Of a stretch of 5,311 bases of DNA, positions 1 to 5,311 are shown in pieces; position 1 is the first letter of the stretch; every line of letters begins with the position of its first letter. The stretch is from Caldisericota bacterium (lineage in GTDB: Bacteria > Caldisericota > Caldisericia > Cryosericales > Cryosericaceae): NCBI GenBank assembly GCA_026390195.1, contig JAPLGK010000188.1, positions 1 through 5,311 of the forward strand, in the 5' to 3' direction. The translations under genes and the position numbers were made by a program. The notes below the pieces were generated by a model. It had not been told where the DNA came from and did not search any database. It saw only the letters and a program-made list of their open reading frames with translations.

Positions 1-1077
1 GTCAGCAGCCCCGTCATGAAGAAATACCACGACCTGGGAACGGCGGAGAACATCCAGCCCCTGTCTGCGCTCGGCGGGCTCCCGACACGCAATCTGCAGG
101 CGGGACGCTTTGATTCTGCTGAAGCCATCTCAGGGGAGCACTATGCCGAGCACTACCTCGGCCGTCGCCTGGCCTGCTCGCATTGCCCCGTCGCGTGTAT
201 CCACATCGCTGCGCTGCGCGAACCCTGTCAGGATGAGGCGTACTACTACAAGACGACGATGATCTCGTATGACTATGAGCCCATCTATGCGCTCGGCTCG
301 ATGCTTGGCATCAGAAATCCTGAGCAGGTGCTGAGTCTCATGGACAAGGTGGAAGTCCTGGGACTGGACGCCATGAGCTCCGGCGTGTGCCTGGCCTGGG
401 CGACCGAAGCGATGGAAAAGGGATTGGTCACTGAACAGGACACGGGCGGCATGCAGCTCGAGTTTCGCAAGGCTAATGGGTATGTTGCAGGTGTCGAGGC
501 TATCACGAGCCGATCCAACGAGTTCTGGAGGACCTTGGGCCGCGGTGTGGACGCAGCTGCTGCCCGTTATGGCGGAACAGATTTTGCCATGGCGTTTGGT
601 GGCAACGAGATGCCCGGGTACCATACGGGCCCGGCCGGCTACCTGGGATTCATGCTGGGAGCACGTCACAGCCATCTGGACAATGCCGGTTATGCCATCG
701 ACCAGAAGGAACTGACCAAGGGGTCCATTCCGGCTGAGCAGCTTGCCCAGAAGCTCATGGACGAGGAGCGCTGGCGCCAAGTGCTCAGTTCGCTCACGGT
801 GTGTTTCTTTGCCCGTGGCATCTACACGCCGGAGTTGACACTGCGAGCGCTTGCCGCCGCGGGATACAACCTGACCGCCGAACAGCTGGCAGCAACCGCA
901 GACGATATCTATCGGGCGAAGTTCGCATTCAAGCTAGCCAACGGCTTTGACTTCAACAAGTTGACTATCCCGCAGCGGGTATTTGAGACACCAGCCGTCG
1001 CAAGCGGGTTCGACGAGGCGTACATGCGGCGAGCGATCGCGTTTGCCGCGAATCAGCTGGCCAGTCCGCGCGCGTAG
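1..1077 (+). CDS. Aldehyde:ferredoxin oxidoreductase family protein, C-terminal part (5' end outside window)
   Basis: This is the C-terminal ~358 residues of an AOR-family enzyme. Such enzymes bind a tungsten or molybdenum bis-pterin and one [4Fe-4S] cluster, act in the cytoplasm, and oxidise aldehydes to acids with ferredoxin. Seen: the reading frame is open back to base 1. A CxxCxxxC cluster motif lies at fragment residues 59-66 (CSHCPVAC), and a likely fourth ligand is C268 (LTVCFFARG). The family segments YEPIYALG (~92-99), GLDAMSSG (~121-128) and ARHSHLDNAGYAIDQ (221-235) are present. Full-length members have about 600 residues, so the N-terminal pterin domain is missing because of the window edge. 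The ATG at base 16 is internal: it lies before the cluster motif and has no visible ribosome site. The stop is TAG, with the TPR gene 30 bases downstream. Oddity: around residues 200-210 it reads GNEMPGYHTGP, where classical AORs have a K-x-x-E-x-P-x-Y-D-P-R type segment. This suggests a divergent, perhaps YdhV-like, branch. Family membership is secure; the substrate and the metal are unknown. Confidence 0.93.
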   Translation, partial: VSSPVMKKYHDLGTAENIQPLSALGGLPTRNLQAGRFDSAEAISGEHYAEHYLGRRLACSHCPVACIHIAALREPCQDEAYYYKTTMISYDYEPIYALGSMLGIRNPEQVLSLMDKVEVLGLDAMSSGVCLAWATEAMEKGLVTEQDTGGMQLEFRKANGYVAGVEAITSRSNEFWRTLGRGVDAAAARYGGTDFAMAFGGNEMPGYHTGPAGYLGFMLGARHSHLDNAGYAIDQKELTKGSIPAEQLAQKLMDEERWRQVLSSLTVCFFARGIYTPELTLRALAAAGYNLTAEQLAATADDIYRAKFAFKLANGFDFNKLTIPQRVFETPAVASGFDEAYMRRAIAFAANQLASPRA

Positions 1078-1094
1078 TCGCGGCAGAGCAGCAC

Positions 1095-1100
1095 AGGAGG
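1095..1100 (+). promoter_or_regulatory. Ribosome binding site of the TPR gene
   Basis: AGGAGG lies 7 bases before the ATG at 1108. This supports that start over the in-frame ATG at 1132, which has no comparable site. Confidence 0.85.
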
Positions 1101-1107
1101 ACCAGAT

Positions 1108-2007
1108 ATGACAGACAAGAACGGGGAACCGATGAGCAGCAGCGCCGAGGATCGCAAGGACCGACGGCAAAGGGAACGCCTCGCGGAGCTGACGCGTTCG
1201 TTCAAGAAGGACCCCAGGGAGTTCGTTCAGAAGGTGGAGCAGGCGTGTCCGGCGGGCACTCCGCCTGCGACTGCATTGGTGGACGCCGCGGTGGTTCTTG
1301 CGGAGCAGGACGAGTTCAAACCCGCTTTGGCCCTCCTGGACAGGGCAGTCGTGCTGTATGAGGCCAAGCATGACAATGCCGGCTTGGCCCACGTGTATGT
1401 CAACATGGGTCCCCTGTATGGCATGCAGGGCGAGCTGGAGAAGGGCGTCAGCATGTCGCTGAAAGCCGAAGCGCTGGCCAAGGCTCTGCCGGCCGACCCT
1501 GAGTTCACGCTGCACTACGCGAGTGACCTCGGTGGCATGTATACGGAGATGGAGGAGTGGGACAAGGCGATGCACTACTTCCAGGTCGCCTGCGATACGT
1601 CGAAAGGCATGGGCAACAAGGAGGTCGAAGCCGACGCTCTGCTCGTCATGAGCCAGGTGGCCGTGGCCCAGGGAGGCGCAGGCAAGGCACGTGAGCTTGC
1701 GGAGAAAGGCGGCGCTCTCGGCAAGGCTCTGCACAACAAGCTCTTTCAGGCGCGTGCACTGCAGACAATCGGCGACGCGAGCGCACTTGACGGGAGCCAT
1801 GAGCAGGCTGTCGTCCTGTTCCAGCAGGCGCTGGACCTCGAAGCCGACCAGCCCGACTTGGAGCTTCGACAGCAGTTGTTCTGGGAAATGAGCGAGTCGT
1901 ACGAAGAAGCCGGAAACAAGGAGCTGGCAGAGGACTATCGCAGTCGCGCTGCCGACCTCGGCGAAACCGACGAGGATGTGGACGACCCAGACGACGCAAC
2001 CGACTGA
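1108..2007 (+). CDS. Tetratricopeptide-repeat protein
   Basis: This is a 299-residue protein made mostly of TPR-like helical pairs, which normally serve as protein-protein scaffolds. Seen: a charged N-terminus of about 45 residues rich in Lys, Arg and Glu. About six repeat units follow, near residues 57-86, 93-125, 134-166, 175-207, 214-246 and 256-284. They have recurring A/G-x-x-Y/H and A-x-x-x-x-x-x-A spacing (for example DLGGMYTEMEEWDKAMHYF). The protein ends in a strongly acidic tail (GETDEDVDDPDD). There is no signal peptide or membrane segment, so it is probably cytoplasmic. It sits between the AOR-family gene (30 bases upstream) and the aldolase (61 bases downstream) on the same strand, so co-transcription is likely. 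Its function cannot be read from the sequence. A role as scaffold or assembly partner for a neighbouring enzyme is only an inference. TPR proteins are common, so the placement may be incidental. Confidence 0.88.
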   Translation: MTDKNGEPMSSSAEDRKDRRQRERLAELTRSFKKDPREFVQKVEQACPAGTPPATALVDAAVVLAEQDEFKPALALLDRAVVLYEAKHDNAGLAHVYVNMGPLYGMQGELEKGVSMSLKAEALAKALPADPEFTLHYASDLGGMYTEMEEWDKAMHYFQVACDTSKGMGNKEVEADALLVMSQVAVAQGGAGKARELAEKGGALGKALHNKLFQARALQTIGDASALDGSHEQAVVLFQQALDLEADQPDLELRQQLFWEMSESYEEAGNKELAEDYRSRAADLGETDEDVDDPDDATD

Positions 2008-2056
2008 CCACGAAGAAGATGCGCATGTGCCGTGTTGTCAAGGGCGGTCTGCGGAC

Positions 2057-2063
2057 AAGGAGG
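2057..2063 (+). promoter_or_regulatory. Ribosome binding site that fixes the aldolase start
   Basis: AAGGAGG lies 5 bases before the ATG at 2069. The open frame extends upstream to an ATG at 1976, but that stretch overlaps the TPR gene and has no aldolase similarity. This site together with the protein match therefore decides the start. Confidence 0.9.
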
Positions 2064-2068
2064 ATAGT

Positions 2069-3091
2069 ATGTCGTACGAACGTGAGTTGAAGGAGACGGC
2101 TAGAGCTCTGGTGGCGCCGTACAAGGGAATCCTGGCGGCTGACGAGAGCGTTGGAACCATCGGCAAGAGGTTTGCGAAACTGGGCGTGCCGTCGACTGCC
2201 GAGACGCATCGTGCTTATCGGGACATGCTGTTTACGACGCCCGGCATCGAGGAATTCGTTGCGGGCATCATCCTCTATGACGAAACGATTCGCCAAGAGT
2301 CTCTGGGTGGAACGCTGTTTCCGAAGCTGCTGGCCGAGAAGGCTGTCATCCCTGGCATCAAGGTCGACACGGGAACAGTTGAGCTGGCGCTTCACCCTGG
2401 TGAGAAGGTCACACAGGGACTGGATGGACTCCGCGAACGGCTGGCCGAGTACCGGTCGCTGGGCGCGCGGTTTGCCAAGTGGCGTGCCGTCATTACCATC
2501 GGGGCGGGCATCCCCAGCAAGGCATGTGTCAGCGCCAACGCCCAGGACCTTGCGCGCTATGCGGCCTTGGCACAGGAAGCTGGACTTGTTCCGATCGTCG
2601 AACCCGAGGTCCTCATGGACGGCGACCATGACCAGGAGCGGTGCGAGTTTGTCACCTCGGGCGTCCTGAGGTCCGTCTTCAAGGAGCTTTCCTGGCAAGG
2701 GGTCCTGCTCGAGGGCATACTGCTCAAGCCGAGCATGACGATCTCTGGCAAGTCCTGCTCCCACCAGGCGGGGGTCCAGGACGTGGCCGAGGCGACCGTG
2801 CGTACACTGCGCCGTACCGTCCCTGCCGCTGTCCCGGGCATCGTCTTCCTTTCGGGCGGGCAGTCGTCCGAACTGGCGACCGCTCATCTGAATGCGATGA
2901 ACAAGCTGGGACCGCACCCATGGGAACTGAGCTACTCGTATGGACGGGCACTGCAAGAGCCCGCACTCACCATCTGGCATGGTGAGCAGGCAAACGTGGC
3001 GGCGGCGCAGGCCGCGTTCTACCATCGCGGGCGCTGCAACAGCGCAGCACGGACCGGTTCGTACACGCCCGAACTCGAGCGCCAGCACTAG
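2069..3091 (+). CDS. fba: Class I fructose-1,6-bisphosphate aldolase (eukaryotic-type fold family)
   Basis: The enzyme cleaves fructose 1,6-bisphosphate to dihydroxyacetone phosphate and glyceraldehyde 3-phosphate, or the reverse, through a Schiff base and without metal. It is a 340-residue cytoplasmic protein that aligns along nearly its whole length with vertebrate muscle aldolase, by recall of that sequence. Seen: GILAADES with D25 (rabbit D33), GIKVD with K98 (K107), AKWRAV with K137 and R139 (K146, R148), and VPIVEPEVLMDGDHD with E178 and E180 (E187, E189). The Schiff-base lysine is K220 in EGILLKPSM (K229). Phosphate-binding FLSGGQS (260-266) and SYGRALQ with R293 (R303) are also present. 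The start at ATG 2069 has an AAGGAGG site and the normal N-terminus of the family. The C-terminus stops soon after SYTPELE, so it lacks the longer tail and terminal Tyr of animal aldolases; short tails seem usual in bacterial members. It is not the DhnA/FbaB-type class I enzyme nor the zinc class II enzyme. It is the last gene of the plus-strand run and a hairpin follows. The symbol is generic. Confidence 0.96.
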   Translation: MSYERELKETARALVAPYKGILAADESVGTIGKRFAKLGVPSTAETHRAYRDMLFTTPGIEEFVAGIILYDETIRQESLGGTLFPKLLAEKAVIPGIKVDTGTVELALHPGEKVTQGLDGLRERLAEYRSLGARFAKWRAVITIGAGIPSKACVSANAQDLARYAALAQEAGLVPIVEPEVLMDGDHDQERCEFVTSGVLRSVFKELSWQGVLLEGILLKPSMTISGKSCSHQAGVQDVAEATVRTLRRTVPAAVPGIVFLSGGQSSELATAHLNAMNKLGPHPWELSYSYGRALQEPALTIWHGEQANVAAAQAAFYHRGRCNSAARTGSYTPELERQH

Positions 3092-3126
3092 CGGGCCCCC
3101 TTGGGGTCGTGAAGCCTGAAACGACG

Positions 3127-3159
3127 TTCCGGGCAGTGGGGATACCCCACTGCCCGGAA
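3127..3159. terminator. Perfect 15-bp inverted repeat between convergent genes, probable bidirectional terminator
   Basis: The arms at 3127-3141 and 3145-3159 are exact reverse complements (left arm TTCCGGGCAGTGGGG), with a three-base loop ATA. Eleven of the 15 pairs are G-C. It lies 36 bases after the aldolase stop and 29 bases after the livF stop as read on the minus strand, which is where a shared terminator is expected. Neither side has a proper T-run: the plus strand continues ACGCTGAG, and the minus strand has only TTT after CGTCG. It would therefore be a U-poor hairpin terminator, a transcript-end stabiliser, or a copy of a dispersed palindromic repeat. The rest of the 96-base gap shows no gene. 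Confidence 0.7.
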
Positions 3160-3187
3160 ACGCTGAGAAGGAGGAACGGCGGGGAGG

Positions 3188-3895
3188 CTAGCCGCCCAGG
3201 TAGGCCTTCTTGACGTCCGGGTTGTCGCGCAGTTCCGCGGCCGTCCCTGACAGTACCAGAGAACCGGTTTCCAGCACGTATCCGCGATTGGCTATGGACA
3301 GCGCCTTGAATGCGTTCTGCTCGACGAGCAGGACCGTCTTGCCCAGCCGGTTGATCTCGACGATGACGCCGAAAATCTCCTCGGTCAGCACAGGCGACAG
3401 GCCCATCGAGGGTTCGTCGAGCAGCATGAACGGGTTGTTCTGCATGAGACCGCGGCCGACAGCCAGCATCTGTTGTTCGCCGCCTGACAGAGTACCGGCG
3501 ATCTGCCTCCGCCGTTCCTTCATGCGAGGGAACAGAGCAAACACCTTCTCCAGGTTCGGTCCTGCCGTCTTCTTGTCTTTGACCGACGACAGCGCCACGT
3601 CCAGGTTCTCCTGCACGGTCAGGTTGCCAAAGATGCCACGGCCTTCGGGAACCTGGGAGATACCCATGCGCGCGATGAGATGTGGCGGTGTGTGGGTGAT
3701 ATCCTGTCCGTCATAGATAATGCTGCCGGACGTTGCACGCAGAATGCCAGAGATGGCACGCAAGGTCGTCGACTTGCCAGCGCCGTTGGCACCGATGATC
3801 GAGACGATTTCACCCTTCTCCACGTTGAACGACACGTCTTTCAGCGCACGGATGGAACCATAGAAGACGTCGATGTTCCGGACTTCGAGCAACAT
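3188..3895 (-). CDS. livF: Branched-chain amino-acid ABC transporter, ATP-binding protein LivF
   Basis: This is one of the two ATPases that drive the Liv-type importer; it works at the inner face of the membrane with LivG and the LivH/LivM permeases. The protein has 235 residues, the usual LivF size. Seen: Walker A GANGAGKST (35-43), the LivF hallmark VPEGRGIF just after Q81 (82-89), the ABC signature LSGGEQQ (136-142), Walker B FMLLDEPS (156-163) and the terminal AYLGG. At the H-loop position it has Gln in VEQN (191-194) rather than His. E. coli LivF has the same VEQN, so this is a family trait. I chose ATG 3895 over an in-frame TTG at 3913: a GGAAAGGGGG stretch lies 6 bases upstream of the ATG, the TTG would fall inside that stretch and overlap livG by 17 bases, and LivF proteins start close to LLEVRN. 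It begins one base after the livG stop (TGACATG), so translation is probably coupled. It is the last gene of the minus-strand operon. Confidence 0.95.
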   Translation of the reverse strand: MLLEVRNIDVFYGSIRALKDVSFNVEKGEIVSIIGANGAGKSTTLRAISGILRATSGSIIYDGQDITHTPPHLIARMGISQVPEGRGIFGNLTVQENLDVALSSVKDKKTAGPNLEKVFALFPRMKERRRQIAGTLSGGEQQMLAVGRGLMQNNPFMLLDEPSMGLSPVLTEEIFGVIVEINRLGKTVLLVEQNAFKALSIANRGYVLETGSLVLSGTAAELRDNPDVKKAYLGG

Positions 3896-3896
3896 G

Positions 3897-4661
3897 TCAG
3901 GCCCCCTTTCCAAGGTATGCTTCGCAGACCCGGGGGTCGTTGCGGATATACTCGGGCACGCCTTCGCAGATGGTCTCGCCGAAGTCCATGACCTTGATAC
4001 GTTCGCACACGCCCATGACCACCCTCATCTGGTGCTCGATGAGCAGGACAGTCAGGTCGAACTTGTCGCGGAGCCAGTGGATCATTTCCATCAGTTCGTC
4101 TGCCTCTGCCGGGTTCATGCCGGCTGCGGGCTCGTCCAGGATGAGGAGCTTGGGTTTGGTGGCAAGAGCGCGGGCGATTTCCAGCCGGCGCTGAGCCCCG
4201 TAGGGGAGGGAGCCGGAGACGTCTTCAGCGTGCCCTTCTAGGTGGAACAGGCGCAGGAGGTCGATGGCGTAGTCGTCGACAAGTTGCTCGCCGTCCCAGT
4301 ACTTGCGTGTGTGCAGGAACGCATCAATGTTGCCGTAGGACATACGGAAGTGATAGGCGATCTTGATGTTGTCGATAACACTGGACTTGCTGAACAGGCG
4401 GATGGTCTGGAACGTGCGGGCGATCCCTGCCTGGGTGATCTGGTGGGTTTTCTTGCCCACAATGTCCTGTCCGTCGAAGACGATGGTCCCCTTGGTCGGC
4501 GTATAGACACCGGTGATCACGTTGAAGACGGTCGTCTTGCCGGCGCCGTTGGGTCCGATGAGGCCAACGATCTCGCCGTGCTCGAGCTGGATGTTGAAGT
4601 CGGAAACGGCGCGCAGGCCGCCAAAGAACTCTGTGAGATGTTGAACGTCGAGGAGAGCCAT
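3897..4661 (-). CDS. livG: Branched-chain amino-acid ABC transporter, ATP-binding protein LivG
   Basis: This is the second ATPase of the Liv importer. It has 254 residues, as is normal for LivG. Seen: Walker A GPNGAGKTT (36-44), the Q-loop in the LivG-typical ARTFQTIRLF (81-90, Q85), the signature segment LPYGAQRRLEIARAL (152-166), Walker B KLLILDEPAAGMNP (171-184) and the switch His H210 in LLIEHQM. The long insert between Q-loop and signature (~95-150, with HFRMSYGNIDAFLH) and the C-terminal IRNDPRVCEAYLG are also typical of LivG. The frame is open upstream to 4790, but that stretch lies within livM. The ATG at 4661 has a near-ideal ribosome site and shares its A with the livM stop (TAATG). 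LivG and LivF are expected to form a heterodimer in which only LivG supplies the canonical H-loop histidine. Which amino acids are carried cannot be told without the binding protein. Confidence 0.96.
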   Translation of the reverse strand: MALLDVQHLTEFFGGLRAVSDFNIQLEHGEIVGLIGPNGAGKTTVFNVITGVYTPTKGTIVFDGQDIVGKKTHQITQAGIARTFQTIRLFSKSSVIDNIKIAYHFRMSYGNIDAFLHTRKYWDGEQLVDDYAIDLLRLFHLEGHAEDVSGSLPYGAQRRLEIARALATKPKLLILDEPAAGMNPAEADELMEMIHWLRDKFDLTVLLIEHQMRVVMGVCERIKVMDFGETICEGVPEYIRNDPRVCEAYLGKGA

Positions 4662-5311
4662 TATGAGCTCACCTCCTTCCTCTGACGCTGGGGAATGAGG
4701 ATGAAGCTGAATTCCTTGAGGCCCATGATGCCTTCTGTCCGGAAGATCATTGTCAGGATGAGGATCAGCGGATAGATGACCATACGCCATGACTGCAAGC
4801 TGCGCAGCAGTTCAGGCAGGAGCGTGAAGACAGCCGGGCCGACTATGGCGCCGCTGATCGATGTGGAGCCGCCGACGTACAGATAGATGAGGTACTCCAG
4901 CGACTTCACGAAACTGAAGTTGTCCGGGTGGATGAACTGGAGCAGGTGCGCGAAGACACCGCCTGAGACGCCGGCGAAGAAGGCCGAGAAGACAAACACA
5001 AACACTTTCTGCCGTGTCGTGTTGATACCCGTGGATTCAGCGGCGATCTCCGAGTCGCGGACCGCCTTCATGGAGCGTCCATGGGACGAGAACAGGTAGT
5101 TGCGCATGAGAACGACGCTCACGATTCCGAACACGAAGACGACCTCCAGCGTCGTGAACTTTGGGATGCCGCCCAAACCACGGGGACCGCCCAGGGCGTC
5201 GGTGACACGGATGACCGTTCGGATAAGTTCGTTGGCCGATAGCGTCACGATAGCCAGGTAGTCGCCCTTGAGACGCAGTGATGGCGCGCCGACAAGATAG
5301 CCTGCTGCGGC
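4661..5311 (-). CDS. livM: Branched-chain amino-acid ABC transporter, permease LivM (5' end outside window)
   Basis: This is the C-terminal 216 residues of the LivM inner-membrane permease, which with LivH forms the channel of the Liv importer. The frame stays open to the right edge. Its first residues read AAAGYLVGAPSLRLKGDYLAI, followed by VTL, the conserved LivM segment, so the GTG at 5248 is an internal Val and not a start. Seen: GPRGLGGIP (42-50), and the conserved cytoplasmic loop GRSMKAVRDSEIAAESTGIN (78-97), which contacts the ATPases. Hydrophobic membrane segments lie near residues 55-73, 102-124, 139-170 and 177-197. The conserved glycine-rich VGGSTSISGAIVGP is at 146-159. Whole LivM proteins are usually about 300-350 residues, so roughly the first third is missing. 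Small variations are LSANELIR (24-31), where many members have LGFGEIIR, and RTEG (191-194), where RPEG or RPQG is usual. The stop TAA overlaps the livG start by one base. Confidence 0.94.
   Translation of the reverse strand, partial: AAAGYLVGAPSLRLKGDYLAIVTLSANELIRTVIRVTDALGGPRGLGGIPKFTTLEVVFVFGIVSVVLMRNYLFSSHGRSMKAVRDSEIAAESTGINTTRQKVFVFVFSAFFAGVSGGVFAHLLQFIHPDNFSFVKSLEYLIYLYVGGSTSISGAIVGPAVFTLLPELLRSLQSWRMVIYPLILILTMIFRTEGIMGLKEFSFILIPQRQRKEVSS
4669..4678 (-). promoter_or_regulatory. Extended ribosome binding site of livG inside the end of livM
   Basis: On the minus strand AAGGAGGTGA matches the 16S anti-Shine-Dalgarno sequence over ten bases and lies 7 bases before the livG ATG. The same bases encode the K-E-V and part of the first S of the livM C-terminus. 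This fixes the livG start and supports coupled translation. Confidence 0.88.

Noticed and set aside
16..18. ATG at base 16 as the true start of the AOR-family gene
   Set aside because: The frame is open to the window edge, no ribosome site is visible in the first 15 bases, and a start here would remove the pterin-binding N-terminal domain. The gene is better read as cut by the window.
130..780. Open frame of 216 codons on the minus strand opposite the AOR gene, and a similar one at 934-1800
   Set aside because: Both are antisense to well-supported genes, have no recognisable domain, and their composition looks like out-of-frame translation.
1976..2068. N-terminal extension of the aldolase by 31 residues from the ATG at 1976
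   Set aside because: It overlaps the end of the TPR gene, has no similarity to aldolases, and has no ribosome site. The ATG at 2069 has AAGGAGG and the normal family N-terminus.
2035..2068. Possible promoter before the aldolase (TTGTCA at 2035) or a weak TTGTC/GACAA stem around its ribosome site
   Set aside because: No -10-like hexamer sits at a suitable distance, and the stem is only 5 bp with a 14-base loop. Neither is better than chance.
1646..3088. Open frame of 480 codons on the minus strand, opposite the TPR and aldolase genes
   Set aside because: The plus-strand genes here are clear by family motifs and ribosome sites. The antisense product is low-complexity and Arg-rich with no recognisable domain, as expected of a shadow frame in GC-rich coding DNA.
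3168..3174. AAGGAGG on the plus strand after the hairpin, resembling a ribosome site
   Set aside because: No start codon follows at a usable distance, and the frame beyond runs antisense into livF. It looks like a chance match.
3186..3193. Palindrome GGCTAGCC at the end of livF
   Set aside because: It is only 8 bases, overlaps the livF stop and last codon, and has no partner element. It is likely to be chance.
3873..4685. Plus-strand open frames opposite livG (122 and 147 codons)
   Set aside because: They mirror the LivG coding frame, and LivG has all its ABC motifs intact. The strings of Asp, Val and Leu are antisense artefacts.
5246..5248. GTG at 5248 as the start of livM
   Set aside because: Codons upstream to the edge encode the conserved LivM segment SLRLKGDYLAI, so this GTG is an internal Val.

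Overview
The window looks like a chromosomal segment of a free-living, probably anaerobic bacterium. GC is in the high 50s percent (estimated from sampled lines). The genes are closely packed and most have strong Shine-Dalgarno sites. An aldehyde:ferredoxin oxidoreductase (AOR)-family enzyme points to ferredoxin-linked anaerobic metabolism. The phylum cannot be fixed from the sequence alone. No RNA gene, insertion sequence, CRISPR array, phage gene or long non-coding stretch is visible.

Left module, plus strand (1-3091). It starts with the C-terminal ~358 residues of an AOR-family tungsten/molybdenum pterin iron-sulfur enzyme, cut by the window edge. After 30 bases comes a 299-residue cytoplasmic tetratricopeptide-repeat (TPR) protein. 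After a further 61 bases comes a complete eukaryotic-type class I fructose-1,6-bisphosphate aldolase of 340 residues with all main active-site residues. Same strand and short gaps suggest one transcription unit, and no promoter is apparent in either gap.

Middle (3092-3187). This is a 96-base gap between convergent genes. It carries a perfect 15-bp inverted repeat with a 3-base loop, probably a terminator serving both sides although neither side has a proper T-run.

Right module, minus strand (3188-5311). In transcription order this is livM (5' end outside the window), livG and livF: the second permease and the two ATPases of a branched-chain (or related hydrophobic/polar) amino-acid ABC importer. 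The junctions are extremely tight: livM and livG share one base (TAATG), and livG and livF are one base apart (TGACATG). In the usual liv order, livH and a substrate-binding protein gene would lie beyond the right edge.

Together the window suggests an organism that takes up amino acids by a Liv transporter, has aldolase chemistry of glycolysis/gluconeogenesis, and oxidises aldehydes with ferredoxin (or reduces acids in reverse). I found no clearly new system. The points most worth following are the atypical AOR branch beside a TPR protein and an aldolase, and the U-poor symmetric hairpin between the convergent modules.
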